NCBI GenBank assembly: GCA_900552875.1
Contig: USCS01000016.1
Coordinates: 1 to 14,425 of the forward strand
Length of the DNA: 14,425 nucleotides
DNA from: an uncultured Collinsella sp.
GTDB lineage: Bacteria > Actinomycetota > Coriobacteriia > Coriobacteriales > Coriobacteriaceae
Direction of reading: 5' to 3'
Part shown: piece after piece, positions 1 through 6,972 of the stretch
Layout: the number at the start of each line of letters is the position of its first letter
Position numbering within the stretch: the stretch's first letter is position 1
Position numbers and translations under genes: made by a program
Notes under the pieces: generated by a model
Database searches by the model: none
Seen by the model: only the letters and a program-made list of their open reading frames with translations
What the model was told of the DNA's origin: nothing

Positions 1-1584
1 GTGGTGGTTCGCGCCGCCCAGCAGGACGAGAAGTTCACGACGCTCGACGGCGAGGAGCGCGTGCTCGACGCCGGTATGGGCCTCATCACCGACGGCGAGC
101 GTCCCGTGGCGCTGGCCGGCGTTATGGGCGGCATGGATTCCGAGATCGAGGACGACACCGTCGACGTGATGGTCGAGAGCGCCTGCTTCAACGCCGGTCG
201 CACCTCGCACACCAGCCGCGATCTGTCGCTGATCTCCGATGCCTCCATTCGCTTTGAGCGCCAGGTCGATGAGACCGGCTGCGTGGACGTCGCCAACGTC
301 ACCTGCGCGCTCATCGAGGAGATCGCCGGCGGCGAGGTTGCTCCCGGCTACGTGGATGTGTTCCCCGCGCCCAAGACCATCGACAGCATTAAGCTGCGCC
401 TGGTCCGCGTGCATGCCATCTGCGGTGCCGACATCGAGCCTGATTTTATCGAGCGTTCGCTCACCCGCCTGGGCTGCACCGTCGAGCGCGACGGCGAGGA
501 CTTTATGGTCACCCCGCCGAGCTTCCGTCCCGACCTGCCGCGCGAGATTGACCTGATCGAGGAGGTCCTGCGCCTGTGGGGCATGGGTCGCGTCACGGCG
601 ACCATCCCGGCTGCCAAGAACCACATCGGCGGTCTGACGCGCGAGCAGAAGCTTACCCGCAAGGTCGGCGAGATCCTGCGCGCCTGCGGCCTCAACGAGA
701 CCACGACCTTTGGCTTCGCCGCCCCGGGCGACCTGGAGAAGATCGGCATGTCCACCGAGGGCCGCGGCTGCCCCGTGGTGCTCATGAACCCGCTGGTGGC
801 CGAGCAGACCGAGATGCGCCGCTCGCTGCTGCCGGGCCTGCTGCAGTCCGTGGCCTACAACGAGGCCCACGGCACGCCCAACGTGCACCTGTACGAGGTC
901 GGTAGCCTGTTCCACGGCCGCGAGAACGCCAGCTTGCCCAAGGAGACCAAGTCCGTGGCGGGTGTGCTCTCTGGCCAGTGGAGCGAGCAGTCCTGGAACA
1001 TGAAGTACCGCAAGCTGCGCTTCTTCTTTGGCAAGGGCATCGTTGAAGAGCTGCTCGCCCAGCTGCGCATCGAGAAGGTTCGCTTCCGTCCCGTCGAGGG
1101 CGAGGGCTACGCCTTCCTGCAGCCGGGTCGTGCGGCCGAGGTTCTGTCCGGCGGCACCGTGCTGGGCTGGGTCGGCGAGATTCACCCCGAGGCACGCGAG
1201 GCTATGGGCATTGACGAGGTCGTCGTTGCCTTTGAGCTCGATTTGGACAAGCTGATCAAGGGTGCCCGTAACCAGGAGAACTACCGCGAGTTCTCGCAGT
1301 ACCCGGCCGTCGAGCACGACTTGGCTATCGTGGTCGATAACGCTGTGACCTGCGAGGACCTTGAGCGTCGCATCGCCAGTGCCGGCGGCAAGCTGCTCGA
1401 GGGCGTGCGCCTGTTCGACGTGTACCGCGACCCGGTCCGCATTGGCAAGGGCAAGAAGTCCATGGCCTTCGCGCTTACGTATCGCTCCGACGACCATACG
1501 CTCACCAGCGAAGAGGTCGAAAAAGCGCACCAGAAGATCGTCACCAAGGTGTGCAAGGGCGTAAACGGCGAGGTCCGCGGCTAG
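1..1584 (+). CDS. pheT: Phenylalanine--tRNA ligase beta subunit, 3' part
   Basis: Beta subunit of the cytoplasmic alpha2/beta2 enzyme that charges tRNA-Phe. The window opens inside the gene; 527 codons remain of a usual ~800, so the N-terminal tRNA-binding and B1/B2 regions lie upstream. Visible in order: the end of the B3/B4 editing domain (residues ~20-110, with DGERPVALAGVMGG and a later SIRFERQVD stretch), the B5 domain (~128-197, ending SFRPDLPREIDLIEEVLRLWG), the catalytic-like core (~205-420), and the C-terminal FDX-ACB anticodon-binding domain (~431-525, starting at REFSQYPAVEHDLAIVVD). The reading frame is open from base 1 to a TAG at 1582-1584. The GTG at base 1 is simply an in-frame valine codon, not a start. 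pheS is expected just upstream. Family assignment is secure from the domain order. Confidence 0.97.
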   Translation: MVVRAAQQDEKFTTLDGEERVLDAGMGLITDGERPVALAGVMGGMDSEIEDDTVDVMVESACFNAGRTSHTSRDLSLISDASIRFERQVDETGCVDVANVTCALIEEIAGGEVAPGYVDVFPAPKTIDSIKLRLVRVHAICGADIEPDFIERSLTRLGCTVERDGEDFMVTPPSFRPDLPREIDLIEEVLRLWGMGRVTATIPAAKNHIGGLTREQKLTRKVGEILRACGLNETTTFGFAAPGDLEKIGMSTEGRGCPVVLMNPLVAEQTEMRRSLLPGLLQSVAYNEAHGTPNVHLYEVGSLFHGRENASLPKETKSVAGVLSGQWSEQSWNMKYRKLRFFFGKGIVEELLAQLRIEKVRFRPVEGEGYAFLQPGRAAEVLSGGTVLGWVGEIHPEAREAMGIDEVVVAFELDLDKLIKGARNQENYREFSQYPAVEHDLAIVVDNAVTCEDLERRIASAGGKLLEGVRLFDVYRDPVRIGKGKKSMAFALTYRSDDHTLTSEEVEKAHQKIVTKVCKGVNGEVRG

Positions 1585-1692
1585 GTCCTGCGCTGGGGTA
1601 TGGGTCAGCGGTGGCTGCTGCCGAGTCCTACGTGACTGCTGTTTTCGGTATAAGGCACCGTTGAGCCTGCATATATGACACGCGCATTACAT

Positions 1693-1727
1693 AACGGCGT
1701 GCTGCTTTGTCGGCAGTGCGCCGTTTT
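1693..1727 (+). terminator. Rho-independent terminator after pheT
   Basis: AACGGCG (1693-1699) pairs perfectly with CGCCGTT (1719-1725). An internal TG/TG mismatch separates this from a second stem, CTGC (1702-1705) with GCAG (1713-1716), closing a 7-nt loop. The 3' side runs into TTTT (1724-1727), a short U-tract. It lies about 110 bases after the pheT stop and overlaps the -35 of the next promoter. Confidence 0.7.
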
Positions 1728-1735
1728 GCTATGAT
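1707..1735 (+). promoter_or_regulatory. Promoter of the cbiMQO operon
   Basis: A sigma70-like pair: TTGTCG (1707-1712) and TATGAT (1730-1735) with a 17-bp spacer. Transcription would begin near 1742, just before the NikR-like palindrome, so a bound repressor would cover the start site. The -35 lies inside the pheT terminator hairpin. Confidence 0.6.
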
Positions 1736-1745
1736 AGCTCGCGGC

Positions 1746-1773
1746 GTGTTACGAATCTGACATTACGTAACAC
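1746..1773. promoter_or_regulatory. NikR-type operator palindrome
   Basis: A perfect inverted repeat, GTGTTACG (1746-1753) and CGTAACAC (1766-1773). Read as 7-bp half-sites it is GTGTTAC-N14-GTAACAC. From memory this is the consensus reported for NikR in Desulfovibrio (GTGTTAC-N13/14-GTAACAC); the E. coli form is GTATGA-N16-TCATAC. It lies right after the -10 box and about 58 bases before cbiM, a classical repression position. The symmetry is seen directly; the identity of the regulator is inferred. No nikR gene lies in the window. Confidence 0.65.
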
Positions 1774-1830
1774 TGGAAAGGTGATTCAAGCGGCGTTGCA
1801 ATTCCGTGCGCCGATAACCGGGAGGCGTAC

Positions 1831-2916
1831 ATGCACATTCCAGATAATTATCTGTCCCCGCAGACCGATGCCGTCATGGCGGTGGCGATGGTGCCCGTCT
1901 GGGCTCACTGTATCAAGAAGGTGCGCGCCACGCTCGATCGCGAGCACATGGCTTTCCTGGGCATCTGCGCCGCATTTTCCTTCTTGCTTATGATGTTCAA
2001 CGTGCCGCTGCCCGGCGGCACCACTGGCCACGCCGTTGGTGGCGCACTCATCGCGCTGCTGCTGGGCCCCGAGGCCGCGGCTATCGCGGTTTCGGTCGCG
2101 CTGGCGCTGCAAGCGCTGCTGTTTGGCGACGGCGGCATCCTGTCCTTTGGCGCTAACTGCTTTAACATGGCCTTCGTGTTGCCGTTTGCCGCAGCCATCG
2201 TGTTCCGCGCGCTTAACAGCCGTTTGCACGACAAGAGCTGGGGCACCTCGGTTTCGGCCATCGTAAGCGGCTGGGTCGGCCTGTGCCTGGCGGCCCTGTG
2301 CGCAGCAATCGAGTTTGGTATTCAGCCGATGCTTTTCACGAATGCTTCGGGCGCTCCGCTGTACTGCCCCTTCCCGCTGTCCATTGCCATTCCGGCCATG
2401 ATGATCCCGCATATGTTGGTAGCCGGCGTGGTCGAGGGCGTGGCGACTGCCGCGATCTACGGCTTTATCAAGAAGACGGCGCCGAGCGTTATCGTCGGCC
2501 CCGAAGCCGCCGATGGACAGCTTGCTGCCGAGGGCGCTGCTGCAAAGAAGACCTCGCTGGTCCCCACGCTCATCTTGGTTGCCGTGCTTGTCGTGGCCAC
2601 GCCGCTGGGCCTGCTGGCCACGGGTGACGCCTGGGGTGAGTGGGACGCCGAGGGCGCCGCGACCGCCGTTCAGGAGGCTGGCGACGACAGCCTGCAGGCT
2701 TCGGTCGGTCTCGACACCCCGACCTTTGCCGACGCTCTGCCTACGGGTGATTACCTGCAGGCCTATTCCGAGGAGCAGGGTCTCGGCTTTGCCGGTCAGG
2801 CTGCCATGTATATCCTGTCCGGCGTGATTGGCGTGGCGGTGCTCACCATCGCATTCCGTCTGATCTCGCTGACGGTCAAGGAAAGCGGAGCCCATGGCGA
2901 TGGTCGAGCTGCCTAG
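1831..2916 (+). CDS. cbiM: Metal-binding S component CbiM/NikM with fused CbiN-like C-terminus
   Basis: Substrate-specific membrane subunit of an energy-coupling-factor importer for Co2+ or Ni2+, 361 aa. The start MHIPDNYLSP is the family hallmark: Met1 and His2 coordinate the metal in NikM, and the third ligand, His67, is present in PGGTTGH (61-67). The CbiM domain spans about residues 1-215 with several membrane helices. After a linker (~216-242), residues 243-345 form two helices flanking a loop of about 65 residues that includes LLATGDAWGEW. This matches the topology of CbiN/NikN, so the small accessory subunit appears fused and no separate cbiN is present. Start choice: GGGAGG at 1820-1825, five bases before ATG. 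It overlaps cbiQ by 23 bp. The upstream NikR-like site favours nickel; the gene name follows sequence family only. Confidence 0.9.
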   Translation: MHIPDNYLSPQTDAVMAVAMVPVWAHCIKKVRATLDREHMAFLGICAAFSFLLMMFNVPLPGGTTGHAVGGALIALLLGPEAAAIAVSVALALQALLFGDGGILSFGANCFNMAFVLPFAAAIVFRALNSRLHDKSWGTSVSAIVSGWVGLCLAALCAAIEFGIQPMLFTNASGAPLYCPFPLSIAIPAMMIPHMLVAGVVEGVATAAIYGFIKKTAPSVIVGPEAADGQLAAEGAAAKKTSLVPTLILVAVLVVATPLGLLATGDAWGEWDAEGAATAVQEAGDDSLQASVGLDTPTFADALPTGDYLQAYSEEQGLGFAGQAAMYILSGVIGVAVLTIAFRLISLTVKESGAHGDGRAA

Positions 2917-3730
2917 CTGGCTTGCGGCCGAGGAGCGATACGAGCCCACGGGCGCTCGTCATCGCGTGATGCAAAAGAACGTCCTGCACCTGGCGAGCCT
3001 GCTTGAGCGGGTTCGCCTGGGTGGAGGCGCGCACGAGGGCGGGTCGATGGTCGACCGCGCCCTTTCTTGCGTTTCGGCTCCGGTGCGCCTGGTGGGGATG
3101 TTCGTCTGCGTCCTGTGCGTGTGCCTGACACAAAGCCCGCTGTACCTCATGTTGATGGCGGCCATTGCGCTGGTGCTCGTTGCCGTGCGTCCCATACGCG
3201 GGCTGCGCGCGACCTTTGTGCCGGCGCTTGGCGCCGCGGGGCTCGCAGTGGTTTTGGCGCTGCCTGCCCTGCTGCTGGGTGCTTCCGCTACGGGCGCCAT
3301 GCTCAAGATTGCGCTCAAGACCTTCATTAATGTGTCGCTGGTGCTGGGCGTTTCGTGGACCCTCACGTGGAGCCGCATGTCGGCGGCGCTCAAGATGCTG
3401 CATCTACCCGACGAAGTTATCTTTACGTTTGATATGGCGCTCAAGCACATCGAGGTGCTGGGTCGTACGGCGCACGATCTGTGCGAATCGGTCATGCTGC
3501 GCAGCGTTGGCCGTGCGCCCGAGGGATTTTCGCGTACCGATTCGATCGCGGGTATCATGGGCATGACCTTTATCAAGGCGATGAAATGCAGCCGCGCGAT
3601 GGACGAGGCTATGCTTTGCCGCGGCTTTGCCGGTGCGTATCCGGCTCCCGCGCGCGCCAGGTTTGGCTGGCGCGATGCGGCCTATGCGGCCGGCGTGGCG
3701 CTGCTGACAGTGTTGTGCGCCGTGCTGTAG
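2894..3730 (+). CDS. cbiQ: ECF transporter transmembrane component CbiQ/NikQ
   Basis: EcfT-type membrane subunit that couples the ATPase to CbiM, 278 aa. Hydrophobic stretches lie at about 62-98, 108-130, 140-157 and 262-278. Two coupling motifs of the family, which contact the ATPase groove, can be seen: LRSVG (202-206) and CRGFAG (242-247), joined by the usual cytoplasmic helical segment (LPDEVIFTFDMALKHIEVLG precedes the first). The N-terminal ~60 residues are cytoplasmic and polar. The start overlaps the end of cbiM by 23 bp, indicating translational coupling. GGAG at 2887-2890 serves either ATG 2894 or, with better spacing, ATG 2900 (two residues shorter). Family assignment is firm; metal specificity comes from the context. 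Confidence 0.88.
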   Translation: MAMVELPSWLAAEERYEPTGARHRVMQKNVLHLASLLERVRLGGGAHEGGSMVDRALSCVSAPVRLVGMFVCVLCVCLTQSPLYLMLMAAIALVLVAVRPIRGLRATFVPALGAAGLAVVLALPALLLGASATGAMLKIALKTFINVSLVLGVSWTLTWSRMSAALKMLHLPDEVIFTFDMALKHIEVLGRTAHDLCESVMLRSVGRAPEGFSRTDSIAGIMGMTFIKAMKCSRAMDEAMLCRGFAGAYPAPARARFGWRDAAYAAGVALLTVLCAVL

Positions 3731-3758
3731 GCGCTGCTGGTTCCGACTGGGGATGCAA

Positions 3759-4547
3759 ATGGGGAAGGGCGACGTTTTGACGATCGATATGAATAGTGCG
3801 GCGGGCACGAACGGTGTGGGCGGCGCCGAGGTCGTTCCGCTCATCGAGCTGCGCGACGTGGTGTTCTCCTATGCGGGGCATACGGTTGTCGATGGCGTGT
3901 CGCTGCAGGTCGATCGTGGTGAACTCGTTGCCCTGCTCGGTCCCAACGGCTGCGGCAAGACGACGATTATGCGTCTTATTAACGGCCTTGAACTCGCGGA
4001 CGCAGGGGCATACCTGTTTGACGGGCACGTGGTCGATGCGGCGTATCTGAAGGATTCTGCTGCTGCTCAGAAGTTCCACCAGCGCGTGGGCTTCGTGTTC
4101 CAAAACGCCGATGCCCAGCTGTTCTGCGCCACGGTGGGCGAGGAAGTTGCTTTTGGTCCCGCGCAGATGGGGCTGCCGGCAGACGAGCTCGAGCGCCGCG
4201 TGCGCGATGCCATGGAACTGTTTCAAGTTGCCGACCTGGTCGATGCCTCGCCCTATCAGCTTTCGGGTGGGCAAAAGAAGCGTGTGGCGCTGGCGGCAGT
4301 CGTATCGATGAACCCCGATATCTTGGTTCTCGACGAACCCACCAATGGGCTCGACGAGGATTCATGCGACATCGTGGTCAACTTCTTGCTGGCCTACGTC
4401 GCGGCGGGTAAGACGGTCTTGATGAGCACGCATCACCAGGATTTGGTGCGACGCCTGGGTGCCCGTGCAATCTATATCGATCGATATCACCATGTGGTCG
4501 AGGCGCCTTCGCCGTCGTATGGAACCGAAAGCGGTGCTACGGACTAG
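3759..4547 (+). CDS. cbiO: ECF transporter ATP-binding protein CbiO/NikO
   Basis: Cytoplasmic ABC ATPase that energises the importer, 262 aa from this start. All ABC motifs are intact: Walker A GPNGCGKTT (61-69), Q-loop Gln115 in FVFQNADAQLF, signature LSGGQKKR (168-175), Walker B ILVLDEP (188-194), D-loop, and switch His225 in MSTHH. The Q-loop run FQNADAQLFCATVGEEVAFGP is typical of ECF/CbiO ATPases. Only one ATPase gene is present, so a CbiO homodimer is expected. Start: ATG 3759 has GGGGA at 3749-3753 with suitable spacing. ATG 3753, in frame two codons earlier, abuts the same purines and is less likely. About 25 low-complexity residues precede the ABC core. It ends at TAG 4545-4547 and is the last gene of the operon. 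Confidence 0.93.
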   Translation: MGKGDVLTIDMNSAAGTNGVGGAEVVPLIELRDVVFSYAGHTVVDGVSLQVDRGELVALLGPNGCGKTTIMRLINGLELADAGAYLFDGHVVDAAYLKDSAAAQKFHQRVGFVFQNADAQLFCATVGEEVAFGPAQMGLPADELERRVRDAMELFQVADLVDASPYQLSGGQKKRVALAAVVSMNPDILVLDEPTNGLDEDSCDIVVNFLLAYVAAGKTVLMSTHHQDLVRRLGARAIYIDRYHHVVEAPSPSYGTESGATD

Positions 4548-4567
4548 TTGCTGCGTAGAGCGTGCGT

Positions 4568-4585
4568 AGCCGCCTGCGCGGCTTT
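4568..4585 (+). terminator. Short terminator-like hairpin after cbiO
   Basis: AGCCGC (4568-4573), loop CTGC, GCGGCT (4578-4583), followed by TT. The 6-bp stem is perfect and GC-rich but the U-tract is only three bases counting the last stem base, so termination may be partial. It sits 20 bases after the cbiO stop. Confidence 0.5.
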
Positions 4586-4592
4586 GCCGTGA

Positions 4593-4601
4593 TGGTATAG
4601 T
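4593..4601 (+). promoter_or_regulatory. Extended -10 promoter of the phospholipase C-family gene
   Basis: TGGTATAGT (4593-4601) fits an extended -10 (TGN plus TATAGT). No convincing -35 stands 17-18 bp upstream, as expected for an extended -10 type. It lies 27 bases before the chosen start codon. Confidence 0.45.
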
Positions 4602-4627
4602 TATCCAGGTTTTTTATGGGGGTGGCT

Positions 4628-5476
4628 ATGCCAAGCTGGAACATTCATATCGCTCAGACGGAGCGTTTGCTGGAGCGCACTGGTGCGCTTGCCAATAGCG
4701 TGCGCGACCGCAATGCCTTTTTGTTTGGCTGCGTGGTTCCGGATATCTTCGTGGGCTATATGGTCCCTGGCATCGCCGATCCCATCCCGTACCGCATTAC
4801 GCACTTTGCAAAGCCCGAGCCTATCCCTAAGCCTCGTGAGCATGAGTTCTGGGATACCTATGTGGCACCGTTGCTTAAAGGGGCGCCTGTTGGTACGCCG
4901 GCTGCCGCGACCTCGATTGTCGAGGAGCGTGAGCGACTCAATCGGGTACATTATCCCCAACGCTACAAGGATGCCGAGCCGGTTGCCGGTCCCGGTGCTA
5001 GCGAGCTTTCGCTCGCGCCCGATGACGTGGCGCAGTCGCTGCTCGATCTGACGCTGGGCGTTTGGTCTCACCTCGTGGCCGATACCGTGTGGAATACGCG
5101 CGTGAATCAGTACCTGGAGGCGCACGGCGGCAAGCCGTGCGAGGAATTCCGCATTAAAAAGCAAGGCGACTTTGACTGGTTTGGCAAGACGCTCGGGATC
5201 GTTTCGATTCCGCGCGCGACCGATCGCCTGTATACTGCGGCGACGCGTTTTGGTCAGTATCCCATCCATAAGGAGTATGTGCTCAAGACCATTGGCGTTA
5301 TGCACGAGATTGTACGCGAAAACCCCGGCGAGCCCGACCATCCGCCATACCGCCTGCTGACCGAGGAATTCTTCGACGCGACGTTTACCGAGGTCATCGA
5401 GCTGACCGAGGCGGGTTTTGCCGCCCGTGTCGAATCGCCCGATGTGCCTGCGCTGCCCCTGATTGCTAGCTGCTAG
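4628..5476 (+). CDS. Zinc-dependent phospholipase C family protein
   Basis: 282 aa, resembling the zinc-dependent phospholipase C / S1-P1 nuclease-like family (Zn_dep_PLPC), whose members hydrolyse phosphodiester bonds with a metal cluster held by His and Asp. Candidate ligands: the N-terminal WNIH (His7), Asp39 in GCVVPDI, His59 in ITHF, and His148 with Asp152 in GVWSHLVADTVWN, in the order and rough spacing of the family. No signal peptide is evident, so it is probably cytoplasmic, unlike the secreted Bacillus and Clostridium toxins; the substrate is unknown. Start: ATG 4628 (MPSWNIH) follows a GGGGG-TGG run at 4618-4624. ATG 4616 would add MGVA but destroys the ribosome site. It has its own promoter and converges with the next gene, sharing a CTAG at the stops. 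Family moderately sure, activity unproven. Confidence 0.72.
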   Translation: MPSWNIHIAQTERLLERTGALANSVRDRNAFLFGCVVPDIFVGYMVPGIADPIPYRITHFAKPEPIPKPREHEFWDTYVAPLLKGAPVGTPAAATSIVEERERLNRVHYPQRYKDAEPVAGPGASELSLAPDDVAQSLLDLTLGVWSHLVADTVWNTRVNQYLEAHGGKPCEEFRIKKQGDFDWFGKTLGIVSIPRATDRLYTAATRFGQYPIHKEYVLKTIGVMHEIVRENPGEPDHPPYRLLTEEFFDATFTEVIELTEAGFAARVESPDVPALPLIASC

Positions 5477-6546
5477 CTGGCCGGCCCGGCAGTGAATAGC
5501 TCAACCCAATCGACAAGTAGCTCTTGCCGTAAGGTATCTTCGGCAATGCGCTCCTGTTTGGTCTTTGGGATGTGGGGAAGCCCGGCCTTTTTATGGATGA
5601 GCTCGGCTATGTGGTCGAAGCTCTTCTTCTCCTTGATCTGGTCATAGGTAATTTGGATGACGTCGTAGCCCATGCTTGTGAGTGCGGTGGCGCGCTCGGC
5701 ATCGGAGAGGCTCGCGGCTTCGCTGTCGTGGGCAGAGCGGCCTTGGCATTCCAGAATGACGCCCATGCTGTCGGTGGCGCTTTCGATGAGGATATCGGCG
5801 TAGCAGCAGGTTTTGTCATACAGCGAACGTGCGGCTTCACTGAGCGGGATGCGCGCGTTGTTGGCGATCTCGATGCCCTGACCGCCCTCGTCGCGGGGGA
5901 GCGAGATAAGCATGGAGGTCTGTACTTCGAAGGGCGAGGCGGCCTGCCCCGTCATGTGCTCGGCCGCCCAGCGCAGTTGTTTGACGCCGCGCAGGCCTGC
6001 GGCTTGCTTGGCGAACGCGGCGATATCCGTTGCGGTAAGAAGCGGCGTGCGCTTCCACAAGTTGGTGTCATTGCCCTTGGTGTCGTTAACTCGCTCCCAC
6101 CCGCAGTTGGGTGGAATGAACTTAAGCGAAATAGCTTCATCGAGTTGTTGTTGCGTTCGCTCGCAGGGCTTAAACACTGCAAAGGAGCCGCACATCTCGT
6201 AGCAAGCCATGAGTAACTGGTTGCGTGAAACCTGCGTAGCAAGGTTGAGCAGCGTGAACTCCGGTGACGTGACATCAAACCCATGTTCAGTCTGCCTAAA
6301 CGACCCCGGAGGTGGTTCTTGGGTCAGGAGGTGCGATTTAAACAGGCTTCGCGACCCGGATTGTGCCCGAGTGAATACAAGCCTGTGAAGTGGTGCGTGA
6401 AGCAGGTCTTTTACAACTGCATGACTTCCGAGGCCACAACATCTGCGATCCATATTGCCAAGGCTAATGGCGGGGTAAAGGCCTAATACCTGCGGCGGGA
6501 TGCGGTAGTAGTTAAAGGCGGATTGCCCACAAAGCGTCAGGTCCAT
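5473..6546 (-). CDS. Orphan PD-(D/E)XK endonuclease-like protein (DUF559/Vsr-like C-terminus)
   Basis: 357 aa, not a characterised family that I can name. The C-terminal half looks like a small restriction-endonuclease fold: Glu207 in AASPFE on a helix, Asp251 in YADILIE, then GVILECQG (262-269) giving Glu266-Cys-Gln268 where the classical motif has E-x-K. This is followed by a helix with DAERATALTSMGYDVIQITYDQI (split 282-303), as in DUF559 and Vsr-type proteins. The N-terminal half (CGQSAFNYYRIPPQVLGLYP, then SPEFTLLNLA and ACYEMCGSFA) resembles a family I recall as multi-copy in Coriobacteria. The Gln in place of Lys may alter catalysis or mark a degenerate site. Start: GGAGG at 6552-6556 before ATG 6546. 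It stands alone with no methyltransferase nearby. A 124-bp inverted repeat lies directly upstream. DNA-related function is inference. Confidence 0.6.
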   Translation of the reverse strand: MDLTLCGQSAFNYYRIPPQVLGLYPAISLGNMDRRCCGLGSHAVVKDLLHAPLHRLVFTRAQSGSRSLFKSHLLTQEPPPGSFRQTEHGFDVTSPEFTLLNLATQVSRNQLLMACYEMCGSFAVFKPCERTQQQLDEAISLKFIPPNCGWERVNDTKGNDTNLWKRTPLLTATDIAAFAKQAAGLRGVKQLRWAAEHMTGQAASPFEVQTSMLISLPRDEGGQGIEIANNARIPLSEAARSLYDKTCCYADILIESATDSMGVILECQGRSAHDSEAASLSDAERATALTSMGYDVIQITYDQIKEKKSFDHIAELIHKKAGLPHIPKTKQERIAEDTLRQELLVDWVELFTAGPAS

Positions 6547-6600
6547 AATGCCCTCCTGGCCGAAATCATCTCTTTGAAGCGAGTGATGCCAGCGTCAATC

Positions 6601-6724
6601 CGGAAGTATGCGGCAAAATCTGAACCCTATGAGCGGACCTGGCTTTTGAGGCTAGTTTATCAGGCATTTTGTTGCGAAAAAACAGGGTGTGCTCGGAGGT
6701 TCCAGAATTTGCCGCATACTTCCG
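6601..6724. repeat. MITE-like inverted repeat, 124 bp
   Basis: The left arm 6601-6626 begins CGGAAGTATGCGGCAAA and its reverse complement recurs at 6698-6724, ending TTTGCCGCATACTTCCG. The two arms agree over about 26 bases apart from one substitution and one inserted base. The 71-bp centre has weaker internal pairing (GAGC 6631-6634 with GCTC 6691-6694). There is no transposase, and no target-site duplication that I can make out. It may be a dispersed Collinsella intergenic element; copy number cannot be judged from one window. Confidence 0.65.
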
Positions 6725-6907
6725 AAAACCAGGTCGATTTGGTTCTTGCTAAAACGATTTATCAGCCCTGTGTGAGGTGTGGGTTTGCCACCGGGCGAAC
6801 ACTTTTAGCGCTTGGGGCTTTATTTTTTGGGCCTCGGAGGGCGGATTTCGCGCTTTTGGTAATGAAATGGGTGCGTGCCATGTCGTGCGGTAGGCATCGG
6901 TGCACAG

Positions 6908-6944
6908 AAAAAGGGCCCGAAAGGCAATGCCTTCCGGGCCCTTT
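6908..6944 (-). terminator. Rho-independent terminator of pyk
   Basis: On the minus strand a 17-bp stem begins AAAGGGCCCGGAAGGCA and is closed by its complement. One G-U pair interrupts otherwise perfect pairing around a single-base turn (in practice a 3-5 nt loop), and it ends in UUUUU. It lies 28 bases after the pyk stop codon. Strong and unambiguous. Confidence 0.9.
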
Positions 6945-6972
6945 GCAATGCAAATTTGCTTGCAAGTACGAT

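Larger units (their letters stand above)
6547..6972. other. 426-bp gap: inverted-repeat element, featureless stretch, pyk terminator
   Basis: Between two minus-strand genes. It holds the ribosome site of the nuclease-like gene (6552-6556), the 6601-6724 inverted repeat and the pyk terminator at 6908-6944. A further GACCTGG (6636-6642) / CCAGGTC (6729-6735) pair and two copies of TTTATCAG (6656-6663, 6758-6765) surround the repeat. I see no convincing gene in 6766-6907; it is T-rich without a ribosome site or conserved product. Confidence 0.6.

Noticed and set aside
1585..1830. Cobalamin riboswitch before cbiM
   Set aside because: No B12-box-like GCCACTG or multi-stem leader is visible. The predicted leader is only about 90 nt and has a NikR-like operator instead.
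1786..2949. 387-codon open frame on the minus strand across cbiM
   Set aside because: Low-complexity Gln/Arg/His/Gly product, fully explained as a shadow of cbiM.
5572..6216. 214-codon open frame on the plus strand within the nuclease-like gene
   Set aside because: The minus frame has a strong GGAGG start and recognisable motifs; the plus frame has neither.
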